DNA of 64,000 bases from Diphasiastrum complanatum (lineage: Eukaryota > Streptophyta > Lycopodiopsida > Lycopodiales > Lycopodiaceae), in assembly GCA_029204225.1 (NCBI GenBank), contig CM055113.1, positions 2,748,081 to 2,812,080 on the forward strand. The letters run 5' to 3'. The number at the start of each line of letters is the position of its first letter. Position 1 is the stretch's first letter. Of the stretch, positions 23,558 to 33,269 are shown in pieces. Both the position numbers and the translations under genes were made by a program. Below the pieces are notes generated by a model that was given only the letters and a program-made list of their open reading frames with translations, was not told where the DNA came from and searched no databases.

Positions 23558-24236
23558 GGCGATGTCTCTTGCCAGTACTTTACAGCACAAGTACTCTGAC
23601 ACCCTTCCTTCCCGCTTCTCCCGACCCCATCCTTCTGCTTCATCTTTTCCCGCTATGTCCACCCCTACACCTACCCCTTCAGTTCTAGTTCCTTGCATTG
23701 TGGACCCTCGACCTGCTTTTGTCCGACGTTACACGTCTGCAGAGTTCGCTGACCTTCAGGATCCTATATCACATAGTTTGAGCGAGTTGCCTGATTTACT
23801 TGAGATAGTTATTGATCTACCTGAGCTCGTCATTGTATCCCATAGTGAGTCAAAGTCACATATACAGGTTCCTACTGATGCTGATTCACATATACAGGTT
23901 GCGGTTGACATGGTCCTTGATACTGACATAGCATGCTATGATCCTATTGATGATGTTGTTCCATGCTTTGATATTGTTGTTGAGTACTTTGATGCTACTC
24001 GTGTTCCTGAGCGCCATGCTATAGATGTTGTCGCCTATGCTCCTTATTTCGATATTATTCATGGGTCTACGGGTTTCCATTGCTTTGGCTACTCCAGTAG
24101 ATCTCCATATGGCATACGGTTATACATTTCATGATGGTCCTATTGTATACTCACTAGCTGATTTTGTTGATACCTGTCTAGATGAGTTGTAGATGCATAT
24201 TTAGGCCAGAACTTATTAGTTGATGCTTCTGTTATT

Positions 24237-24770
24237 ATGCCTACGTATGTTGTTCCATTTATGCATCATATTATTCTAGATGCGGGGCGAGAGTATATTG
24301 CTTTAGTGGATACAGGCAGTACACATTCATTCATTAGCAGTTACATTTTCACTAAGATTCGTGCTACACCTGTTCCTGCTTTCCAGCCTCTCAGTGTTGA
24401 GGTTGCTCGTTCCCATTCTTTTCCCAGTTCTCAGATGATTCAGGGCTTGGATTATCGCATTGGTGATTTTTCTGGTCAAACAGATTTTTACATCATTTCT
24501 CTGAAGCACTATGACATTATTTTTGGTGCAGCCTGGTTCTCTTCACTTGGTACTGTTGCTGTGGATCTCTCTCAGCAGACACTTTCCTGTACTCATGTTG
24601 GTCAGCATCATTCACTTGCTGGTATTGATTCCCAGGGTGACTATCAGTTGGTTACCGGGAAGCAGTTTATGCGTAGCCTACCAAAGGCTCAGGATGCAGC
24701 TCTTCTTTCCATTCAGAGTACATCACTTGTTGCTTCACTTTCACCATTCGTGGGTCCTCTTCCTCAGGTT
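24237..24770 (+). pseudogene. pol: Gypsy A aspartic protease
   Basis: ALVDTGSTHSFISSYIF (residues about 22-38 of the frame) is the retropepsin active site with D-T-G intact. DFYIISLKHYDIIFGAAWF and the hinge to GKQFMRSLPKAQ follow. In relatives G and F the same spacer leads into the RT. Here it leads into non-homologous sequence at about 24775. Confidence 0.85.
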
Positions 24771-24774
24771 GATG

Positions 24775-26640
24775 CTCCTTCGGATTTACAGGTTGTTGCT
24801 GTGTGCCTTGTGCCTATATGCCTTGATTCACAGATATTGTATTCAGTGGTCATTCCTGGTTTCATTGATATTCAGGCTGTATACCTTGGTGGTATTTCTA
24901 CTATTGCTTTTGCGCATACCTCAGATAGCCTCCTGGTTCGGTGGTTGGTGCAGTATCTTCTCCATTGGTCTCTATATCTCCATCTCTTGAGTCCGTTATG
25001 GCTGATGTTCCTGCTGATTTCTATGGGGTTCTTCACGGGTCCACGTTTGATGGTTCCCTCGCTATTGGTGATCAGGTTGTATCTTCTTTCGCTTTACTCC
25101 ATGGATCTCTGCTTGAGGTTTGTGAACCGCCTCATGATATTTCTACGGTTCCTTACATGATTCATGCGCCTTTGGCCCTTACCGTTACACATTTTCCATC
25201 CGAGGATATTTGCGAGATGGTCACTATTACTTATCTAGGGTATTTATATACTGGCATCTTTCTAGATGAGTATACAGGCATCCTTCAGTCTCCTTGTGTT
25301 TCTACATATAGGTTTGCTGCAGTCCATGCCGATGCTATGGATATATGGCATTCCTGGTTATTACGTATAGCTTGGTTTCAATTTGGACCTGTTGATTGGT
25401 GCTGGTTTTTCCATATTACTAATCGCCTATGGTGCGGATATCTCTATGATTATGCATGTGGCTCTCTATCTGTTCCTTGGATTGTTGCTCATTGTCAGGC
25501 TTGGCATATCTTGATGGCTAGGGATATTGCCTCCGTTCCAGCTACTGTTTGTCCAAGTGATCTTCTATTCCCCGTCATTTCAGGTTGCTCCATATCGCTT
25601 GGTCTCCGATGCTGAGTTGCCACTTTGTTCTGGTTTTCCGAGACCATCAGAGTACCTTGAGAGAGTTCCTTCTCCTCTCTTGGATAGTTTTTGGGGATGT
25701 TGCCGCCATATACTTCCGTATTGCTCATATGTGCTTTAATACTCATTCCCAGCTACACGTGGATATTGATCCGATGCTTGGGGATCTTGTTCCTCGTTCC
25801 AGTGCATTTCTTCTATTCCTCACTTGTGCGCCTAGTGTGTACTTTGGGATTACACTTGCGGCCAGTTCCGATGGGTCATCCGATTCTCCATCCGTTTTTT
25901 GGTGCATCCTATGATGGATTGGTATGTCCATATGAGGTCTTTCTGGATGAGTTTTTTGGCTACAGTTTTTCAGTTGAGGCCTCTACTATTTCTAGATTTG
26001 TTGCTATTCTTTTTATGCATCATGTCTTTTTAGATGATGCATTAATTTCTTGGACCTTCTGGAGCTTTTGGCATGCTGCTCTTCTCGTGATAGGGGCCTT
26101 GAAGGTACTGTGTGCCATTGCTACTTCTGATTCATGGGCCTTATAGATACCTTGGGCTTTTGACCATGTTGGTGCACATTTTTCCATTTTAGCTATCCTT
26201 TGTCAGGATGATCTCTTTATGATCCATGTTTCCTGGCATATCGCTTGCTTTTCCATGCTACTACAGCGTGCCTGTCATCCTGCTTATGTTCCTATTCCTT
26301 GGTGCTGGTCTTCTAATGCTGCTATCTTTTCTTGGGGCATCTATATCACTGAGTTTGCACATATGGTTGATGGTTACGTGTATGATGCGGCTATTCGCGA
26401 TGAGTATCCATCTCTTTTCCAGTTTCCTTATTGGCTTCCCGTTGCTGATGCAGTTCTACCTTCTCGGGCTTTTCGGATATCTTGGTATGATGTCCCTATC
26501 TTTCGGGCTGATCCTCTACTATCTTGGGCATTACGGATACCTTGGCATTCCTGGTTGCTGCTTGATCTTCTTCTGGTTGCTTGGCATTCCTGGTTGTTCC
26601 ATATTGCTTGGTTTTAGATGGCGCGGCCGAGATGTTCCCT
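24775..26640 (+). other. Gypsy A replacement segment (T-rich, self-similar, 1.9 kb)
   Basis: The segment stands in the place of RT, RNase H and integrase. It is T-rich and built of recurring short words (for example ggcattcctggttg, tatggcattcctgg, catattgcttgg). Several overlapping frames of 130-230 codons exist in all three phases, but the translations are hydrophobic, Trp/Leu/Phe-rich and self-similar, with no known domain. I think they are a by-product of composition, not proteins. Confidence 0.6.
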
Positions 26641-26689
26641 TCGTCGCCATGATGTTGATCCTGAGCTGTTCCCTTTCTTACCAGCTGCC

Positions 26690-26910
26690 ATTCACCAGGT
26701 TCGCCTTCACCATAGTCGATGCGCCAACAGATTCAGTTTTTGGTCAGTTCGATGGTCGTCCTGTTGAGGAGGCCACATGGGAGCCTATTAATGTGTTTTA
26801 TCATACACCATCACTTGCGGATCAGGATCGTGCTCCTCCTGCACTTGTTGATTCCTCTACATCAGATGCTGCTCTAGTTGTTGATGCATCAGGGCTTGCT
26901 ACTGTTTGAT
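26690..26910 (+). pseudogene. Gypsy A chromodomain remnant
   Basis: DGRPVEEATWEPINVF is the core of a C-terminal chromodomain as found at the end of chromovirus integrases (compare G near 46650 and F's relatives). The N-terminal strands are degenerate and the frame ends with TGA at 26907-26909. In chromoviruses this domain helps direct integration to particular chromatin. Confidence 0.75.
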
Positions 26911-26957
26911 CCAGATTCTTTTCGGTAGTTGGGTCTTTTTTTTTTTGTGCCAGGGAG

Positions 26958-27175
26958 AGTTATCAATGCGGCGAATGTACATTCTTCGTGTCCATTTTCA
27001 TTTAATTTACTTTATGCATAAGCAGGCCTTGGGCCCTTTTTTATTCATTAGTGACACTTAGACTATATGGTTGGCCTTTGGCCTTATTATTTTGTGCTGC
27101 TTTCATAGCTTAAGTCTTGCTTATGTGATGCTTTCATAGCTTAGCTCTAGATCAGCTGTGGCTCCATTCATAACT
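26958..27175 (+). repeat. Gypsy A 3' LTR (218 bp, internally deleted)
   Basis: Starts agttatcaatgcgg and ends ccattcataact. It matches the 5' LTR at both ends but lacks about 220 bases in the middle (between 'ggccttattatt' and 'gctgctttcatag'). Preceded by the purine-rich ccagggag. Confidence 0.88.
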
Positions 27176-27248
27176 GTAAGTGAGTTGAATCTTGAGTGAG
27201 CTTCTTCCTTCCATTAGTTGTGTACTTTTCTTGTTCCCTTTTTCTATC

Positions 27249-28250
27249 ATGGAGCTCACCCAATCTAAAGAGGATGAACCTATGACTACCCCTACAGTTC
27301 AAAATGCTGAGACTCTTATGTTGGCAATCAACAATCTTCAACAACAGATTCTTGATATGCATGCAAAACATTATAAGGAACAACAATAGTGGAGAGAATT
27401 GGCGCAAACTAGGCAAGCTTTGCACCATCCTCTCTTCACACCAGATCTTTTTTCAGGAGAGAAGAAAGATAGAACCCCCGATGTCGTGATTCTGTGGTTG
27501 GATCGTTGGAGTTCGCATATTTGCATTGATGATTGTGTTGTAAACTACAATTCATTGCATATCGTATGTACTTTGACATTTATGCACGATTCGACGGATG
27601 ACAACAAGATCAGTATGGCCGTGATGTATTTGCGAGGTAAAGCATTTACCTGGTGGCAGGATCTTAGAGGCAAGGCTGAGGTCCCCAAGTCTTGGGAGGA
27701 TTTTTGTAAGGCCTTCAAGGTGGCCTTCCTACCCATCTTGGATGACTTCGAGTTCTATTGCCAGTATGTGACAATTCATATGGGGAACCGGCCCTTGGAT
27801 GCATACTTGCAAGATTTTCAAGAGGTATATTCTCATTTTGCTACAAGAATAGATCCTGCTTTAGTTAAGTTGCATTTTATTTTGGGATTGCCCAAAGATT
27901 TTCAACTCGAAGTAAGGAGAAACCAGCCTCATGCTCTCGAGGATGCTGTTCGCTATGCTAAGCTATACGATGATACTCGTATAGTAGCCAAGCCTGAGCC
28001 TGCTGGCCAACCCTTGGCAAAGGGTAAAAAGAAAGGAAAAGAAAAGGTGAAGGGTATACTCCCTCGGAGCCAAGTGGATCAAAGAAACGATCCTCCATGA
28101 ACCAAGAAACCTTCGCAAAGGCCAGGAGCGACAACTTATGCTTTAATTGCATGGAACCATATGGCAAAGGAGTGCCCGAAGAAAAGGAAAAATGCTAAAG
28201 GGGCTTTCTTTAAGGCGCCAGGTAACTCTAACATTTGAAGCATTGATTTG
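27249..28250 (+). pseudogene. gag: Gypsy B Gag
   Basis: The ATG at 27249 opens a frame (MELTQSKED) that stops with TAG at 27387; the frame then continues from about 27399 to 28100. The capsid region has DLFSGEKKDRTPDVVILWLD and YLRGKAFTWWQDLRGK, the usual Gag blocks, then EDAVRYAKLYDD and a Lys-rich linker. The zinc knuckle is split by a frameshift: CFNC in one frame near 28147 and HMAKEC in the next near 28160. Element A separates the start from the primer site. Confidence 0.85.
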
Positions 28251-28640
28251 ACCTCTAGTTGTGAGCATTGTTGTTTCAATACGGCAGTTTTTGGTCCCCA
28301 CGACCTAATTCGGATGAATGGGATCGTGGGAGGCCAAGCCGTAACAGTGTTATTTGACGATGGTTCCACACATAATTTTATTAGCTCTAAGTTATTGCAA
28401 AAATTAAAGGTGGAAACAAAGCAAAGTGACCATCGGTATGTGGTAAAGCTGGCCACAGGAGCAGAGAGTCAAGTTTGAGACCGGATAGTCCCACGTCTTC
28501 CTATCCAAATTCAAGGATATAAGGATAAATTAGATTTCCATGTAATGAATTTGGATAAAGTAGACATTATACTTGGTAAGTAGTGGTTCTATGAGAGGAA
28601 TGAGTCGTTAAAGAAAAACTATGTAACTCAAAGTTTGTCG
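28248..28640 (+). pseudogene. pol: Gypsy B aspartic protease
   Basis: VLFDDGSTHNFISSKLLQ near 28350 is the active-site block. A TGA stop follows at 28476. The domain then continues (FHVMNLDKVDIILGK and an amber stop near 28581, where a conserved Trp context begins). Confidence 0.8.
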
Positions 28641-28999
28641 TTCTTGCATCATGGCCCTCTCATTGAATGGAATGGAAATGTGGATATTTCTTCTCCGTAT
28701 ATGCTTTTTGCTATGGGGAAACAATTAAATGTATGTATGTTGTTGATTGTGATTCTTATGTATGTTGGTTGAAGGATTTCACTTACCATGAAGAATGCAA
28801 TTTACAATACTATAATTTCCAGATGGAATTAATGTCTAATAACTTCAAGAAAATTCACCAGAAGGTGAAACCTTTAGGAAACTTAGACAAGAATTTAACG
28901 ATGTGTTTCCTGAATAGCTTCTAGAGGGTCTTCCCCCCTCTAGGGGAGGCGACCATGGTATTAAACTCAATCCTGGTAGTTCTCCTATATTTTTATATC

Positions 29000-29880
29000 C
29001 TTATAGGATGAGTACTACGGAGGAGGATGAAGTTTATAGACAATTGCAAAACTATCTTAAGATGGGCCATGTCAAGCCTAGTAAGTCCCCTTGAGGGGCA
29101 CCAGTTCTTTAAGTTGATATAAAAGACGAAGGTACTCGCCTTTGTGTAAACTTTAAAAAGTTAAATAAATTAACGATTAAAAACCGTTACCCCTTACCTC
29201 GAGTGGATGAACTGGTTGATCGATTACATGGTGCAAAGTACTTCACCAAAATCGATTTGAGATCACGGTATCATCAGATTCGAATAAGGAGCGAGGATGT
29301 TGAAAAAATCGGGTTTAGGACTATGTATGGCCATTATGAAGTTCTGGTTTTACCTTTTGGATTGACAAATGCTCCAGCGACTTTCCAGCAAATGGTGAAC
29401 GGCCATATCTGGGAAAGTTCGCCATAGTCTATTTAGATGATATTCTCATCTATAGTAAGACCTTGGAGGAGCATGAGGAGCGTCTCAGGACTTACTGTCT
29501 AGAATCCAATCTAGATACCCAAAGTCCTGCTGGATATCCATTCAGTTATTATTCTCGGATTCATTATTATTTGCTATCCAATTAAGCTCTTTGGGATCCA
29601 ATCATCAATGAACCGAGTCTTTTCCTTCATTAAGGAATACTCTATACCAAGAATATTGTATATCCAATGCATATAATTTTAACTGATGAATCCTGATGAT
29701 TCACTAATCATGCGTCTTACAAGCGATATAATTCAGAACAATCAGTCTCTGGTGAATCCTCATCACACTAATCGTTTTACCAATTAACTTCATCCAGGAG
29801 TAACCAACTACTCAAGTTAATTGTCAATGATTCAGAACACTTAAATGTATAGGTGTAGAATTCAATTATACTAGTATAAC

Positions 29881-29970
<90 letters not shown>

Positions 29971-30170
29971 CCAAAGAATCTAAATGTGTCTTCTTCTAGA
30001 AGAGATTACTTTATCTCGGTCACGTTATATCGGACCACGGGTTGGAAATTGACCCAAATAAAGTCCGACAGGTTCGTGAATGGCCAATTCCTCAAACCAT
30101 CCGAGAGGTTAAGTCCTTTTTGGGCTTTACGGGTTTTTTTCATAGATTTATCTTGGGTTATGCAATAATT
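29000..30170 (+). pseudogene. pol: Gypsy B reverse transcriptase, split by an insertion
   Basis: The frame has stops but keeps [58 protein letters not shown] and, in another frame, [11 protein letters not shown] with both catalytic Asp codons (near 29430-29450). At about 29492 the coding stops and about 475 bases of unrelated sequence follow, including a (CT)43 microsatellite. The thumb region resumes at about 29969 (YLGHVISDHG, VREWPIPQT, FLGFTGFF). Confidence 0.85.
29492..29968. other. Insertion in gypsy B RT ending in a (CT)43 microsatellite
   Basis: Non-coding AT-rich sequence of about 390 bases followed by an uninterrupted CT tract at 29883-29968. Its ends show no obvious TG/CA or inverted repeats, and I could not find a target duplication. 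A short non-autonomous element with a tail of CT, or a fragment thereof, is possible. Confidence 0.5.
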
Positions 30171-30239
30171 TCATTACCTTTGACAAATGTTCTCAAAAGG
30201 GGCTAAAAGCTAGCCGTCACAGTAAATTCAGCCCTCCGG

Positions 30240-30720
30240 TTACTTGGACTGAAGAGATGAATCAAAGTTTTGGAAATCTCAAATATTGTGTGTCGACAGC
30301 GCTATCTTACACATAGTGAATCCTAACAAGCCATATGTACTTGAGACGGATGCCAATGACTATGCTATAGGTGTAGTCCTTTATCAGGATGGTAGACTGG
30401 TTGCTTTTGAAAGCAAGAAGTCAGATCCTACTCAAAGGCGGTATTCCACCTACGACAAGGAGCTTTTTGCTGTGATTCATGCTTTGAAAGTGTGGAGACA
30501 TTATTTTGTATGGCTCCCAATGTACCATAGGAACAGACCATCAAGCATTAAAGTAGATTAACGATGCGGTTGACCGTAGGGTTCGTAAAGCCAAATGGTC
30601 GGAAATGCTCCAAGAATCTCATTATGACATTGAGTACCGGAAGGGTACCTCAAATAGTGTCGCAGATGCCTTAAGCCGGATTGGAGAGGTTAATCAGTTA
30701 AGCTTTTCTGAGATCCGATT
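30240..30720 (+). pseudogene. pol: Gypsy B RNase H
   Basis: YVLETDANDYAIGVVLYQDG and RRYSTYDKELFAVIHALKVWRHY are the first two RNase H blocks (30286-30561). The third block is damaged at the histidine region, then EYRKGTSNSVADALSRI (near 30640-30680) closes the domain in another frame. Confidence 0.85.
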
Positions 30721-31900
30721 TGAATTATCTGTCCCTAAGAGATTTGTGTAAGACCGATAGGTACTTCGGTCGAATTTGGCTAGACGTCCTGGAAGCTACT
30801 TCTAAATTTAGTGATGAACTTGGAATGCAGGATTCCAAGATTTCTCTTCAGGACAAGATATTAAGAGACAATTCCGTTAGGAATGGGTTACTTTTTCGGA
30901 ATGGAAAAGTTTGTGTGCCAGAAAATGATGATATTAGGGCCCAAATCCTGCATGAATGTCATGACATCCCATGTGTGAGGCACCCTGGCTCACAAAGAAC
31001 ACTTGATCTAATTAAAAGGAACTTTTATTGGCCAAATCTAAAGGGTCAAGTGGAGGCATATGTTCGCAAGTGTGGGCAATGTCAGGTTAATAAAGCTGAA
31101 AGACTTAAGGCAGCTAGCTGGCTTGTTACTTCCTTTGAAAATTCTTGAAAGAAAGTGGGAAAGTATTTCCATGGATTTAGTGGTTGGGCTACCTCGGACA
31201 GGGAAGCAAAATGATGCTATTTGGAAAAGTTGTTCAGGTTGTTTGGTTTGCCGGATGACATTGTTAGTGATCATGGTTCTAAGTTCACTGGCAAATTCTG
31301 GAGAGCGGTCTTTGAGAAATTAGAGACCACTTTACGTCTAGGGTCTACCGATCATCCTGAATCGGATGGTCAGATAGAGAGGACAAACCAGCCTATGGAA
31401 GACATGCTTCGAGCATATGTTTCCAGAAGATAGCCGGATTGGGAAAGGTAGCGTTCAATGATTGAATTTGCATATAATAGCGCAAAGCATTCAGCGACGG
31501 GTTTTAGTCCATTTTCTCTCATGTATGGTTTCCAGCCTAGAGCTCCAATCTCGGTTGGCTTCAAAAGCCTCAAGGTTAAAGCAGTAGTTGATTTCCTGCA
31601 TGATATGCAAGAAATGTTGCTTGTTGCTTGCGATAACGTAAAAACGGCTCAAGATAGAGCCCAATTTTACGCTAATCAAAAGCGACAACCTAGGTCTATG
31701 AGGAAGGAGTTTGGGTATATCTTAGAATTCCAAAAGATTCTAAGGTATTAAGACTGGAAAATGTCCTAAGTTATCGCCTCATTATGCTGGGCCCTTCCGC
31801 ATTGTTTAGAAACTCAATCGGAATGCCTATCAACTAGAACTCCCTCAAGATGTCAAGGTTCATCCAGTCTTTCATGTTAGTCGTTTAAAGGAACGACTTG
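30720..31900 (+). pseudogene. pol: Gypsy B integrase
   Basis: The zinc-binding H2C2 region is at 30950-31090 (CHDIPCVRHPGSQRT..FYWPNL...CGQCQ). WESISMDLVVGLPRTGK follows with the first catalytic Asp. About 25 codons after it are lost. Then DIVSDHGSKFTGKFW (second Asp) and HPESDGQIERTNQ (Glu) are in the next frame. Stops near 31432 and 31449 precede YNSAKHSATGFSPF. Several frameshifts in all. Confidence 0.85.
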
Positions 31901-32124
31901 GTGGAAAGGATGACTTGATTCTTCAGGAGGACCTAGTTCAGCTTGAGGACCTGACATCCTTTGTATCTTCGGAACCATGGGCCATTGTTGATGTACATCA
32001 ATGTGGGCTCAGAAACTGGCAGGTTACTAAGTACTTGGTTCGTTGGAAAGGAAGCTCCGAAGAGGAGGACACTTGGGAAAAGGAACGTGACCTTAGACTA
32101 AGATTCCCACATTTCCTTCCTTAG
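31850..32124 (+). pseudogene. Gypsy B integrase C-terminus and chromodomain
   Basis: VHPVFHVSRLKERLGG leads to a 69-codon frame ending in KYLVRWKGSSEEEDTWEKE, a clear chromodomain with the conserved aromatic and acidic positions. This places B among the chromoviruses. The stop at 32122-32124 is followed by the purine tract. Confidence 0.88.
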
Positions 32125-32151
32125 AAGAGAAATCTTTTAAGGGGGAGGGAA

Positions 32152-32592
32152 TGTTAGGGACCCAACTCCCTTGGGTCCCAAACCCAATTGAAATTGAATG
32201 TTGCCTGGGCCCGTTGACTGAGTAATGACTTGTGGACCTGCACGGTTGCCACATGTCATGTTCTAGGATGTGTGCTAGGCTTGGAGACTCCTTCCTTGGA
32301 GGTATACAAGGAGGAGAGGTCTCTCAATCCATTCATTCTATCTATCTAGGGGAAGGTGGATGGAGAGCGCTTGTGCACAACCAGGAGTGCTAGCCTGAGG
32401 TAGGAGATGGCTGAAGGCCTTGGCAGTGGTATGGGACACTGTCAGGGTTGGAGGTCGGATCTTGCTTGTTACAGGTCACGGGCCAGGGCACGAAGGGTGG
32501 ATCTGGATTGGATCCTACGGCGGGGTGGATCGTGAGCGAACGGTTTCTATGATGACCGACACCTAGCAGTTTAGGGTTTTGAGCGTGTAACA
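32152..32592 (+). repeat. Gypsy B 3' LTR (441 bp)
   Basis: TGTTAGGGACCC...GTGTAACA, after the purine tract AAGGGGGAGGGA. The last 27 bases match the 5' remnant at 20784-20810. Confidence 0.88.
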
Positions 32593-32593
32593 A

Positions 32594-32826
32594 ATGCTCC
32601 TCCTCAAACCTTGACCCATCGATAGAGATAATAGAGGATGCATCTTGAGATGCCTTGATCTTGGCCCCATCCAAGGTAGATTTTTGGTCTTCATGAAAAG
32701 TGTGATCTCTACTTTCAATAACTTTGGAAGTAGAGAGTATATAGACGCTATAGGCCTTCTTGGTGGATGAATATCCCACCATGATCCCTCTGGTTGAGCT
32801 AGGATCATCCTTCTATTAGAAATCAA
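32594..32826 (-). pseudogene. pol: Copia C integrase C-terminal fragment
   Basis: VGYSSTKKAYSVYILSTSKVIESRDHTFHED (quoted here only as the motif run VGYSSTKKAYSVYILSTSK) is the typical C-terminal block of copia integrase. It is cut on one side by gypsy B (32592) and on the other by the start of element D. Confidence 0.8.
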
Positions 32827-33254
32827 TTTGATCTGATTAATTTTATGTAAGCTCTAAATGTGATACTGTAATTAGTACAATTAATTAGATTTACTGTATT
32901 CAGTTGTGTTTGGGACGTGACCCGCTATGGACATATCGGTCGAGCACTGATCCCGTACACGGCTACCTTGAGTAGTCAAGTAGCCACACGTAGGAAAATT
33001 AGCCTGTACAGTATATTTTGGTTTCGTTATGCTATACTCAGGGGCATGTCCTGGGTTTGTAGTATTTTAGCCCATGTTGGGCCTTTTAGGTGCCTTCTTA
33101 GTGTGTTGACACTTGTCGAGCGGGCTTTTGGCATATTTACAGTTTTCTCTTTGTAATCTAAAGCTTTTGTTGTGATGAGAGCTTGTGAGGAGTGTCTATG
33201 GTGATTGATTGACGTGATCTTCATACTGCACTAGATCCTAACAGGATTTTAACA

Positions 33255-33269
33255 TGGTATCAGAGCGGC
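33255..33269 (+). promoter_or_regulatory. Element D primer binding site
   Basis: TGGTATCAGAGCGGC directly after a LTR-like end; initiator-Met tRNA type. Confidence 0.75.

Larger units (their letters stand above)
21360..27175 (+). mobile_element. Gypsy A: non-autonomous chromovirus inserted in gypsy B
   Basis: The element is flanked by a perfect 5-bp target duplication, gtaag (21355-21359 and 27176-27180). LTRs are at 21360-21801 and 26958-27175; the 3' one is shorter by an internal deletion. It has a primer site at 21802, a repeat-rich leader, Gag (22780-23557), protease (24237-24760) and a chromodomain remnant (26690-26910). Between protease and chromodomain, where RT, RNase H and integrase should be, lie about 1.9 kb of unrelated sequence. 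Same family as elements F and G. It can only have moved using proteins from a relative. Confidence 0.9.
20784..32592 (+). mobile_element. Gypsy B: Ty3/gypsy chromovirus, 5' LTR truncated, interrupted by element A
   Basis: Plus-strand element. Only the last 27 bp of its 5' LTR remain (20784-20810), followed by a primer site (20813-20827). Gag starts at 27249, after element A, with protease, RT, RNase H, integrase and chromodomain to 32125, a purine tract (aagggggaggga) and a complete 3' LTR (32152-32592). It is inserted into copia C; because the 5' LTR is cut short I cannot see its target duplication. Many stops and frameshifts; RT is split by a roughly 475-bp insertion with a CT microsatellite. 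Confidence 0.88.

Noticed and set aside
24941-26909. Overlapping long frames in element A as a novel protein
   Set aside because: All three phases are open for long distances and give self-similar Trp/Leu/Phe-rich products; this follows from the T-rich repeats.
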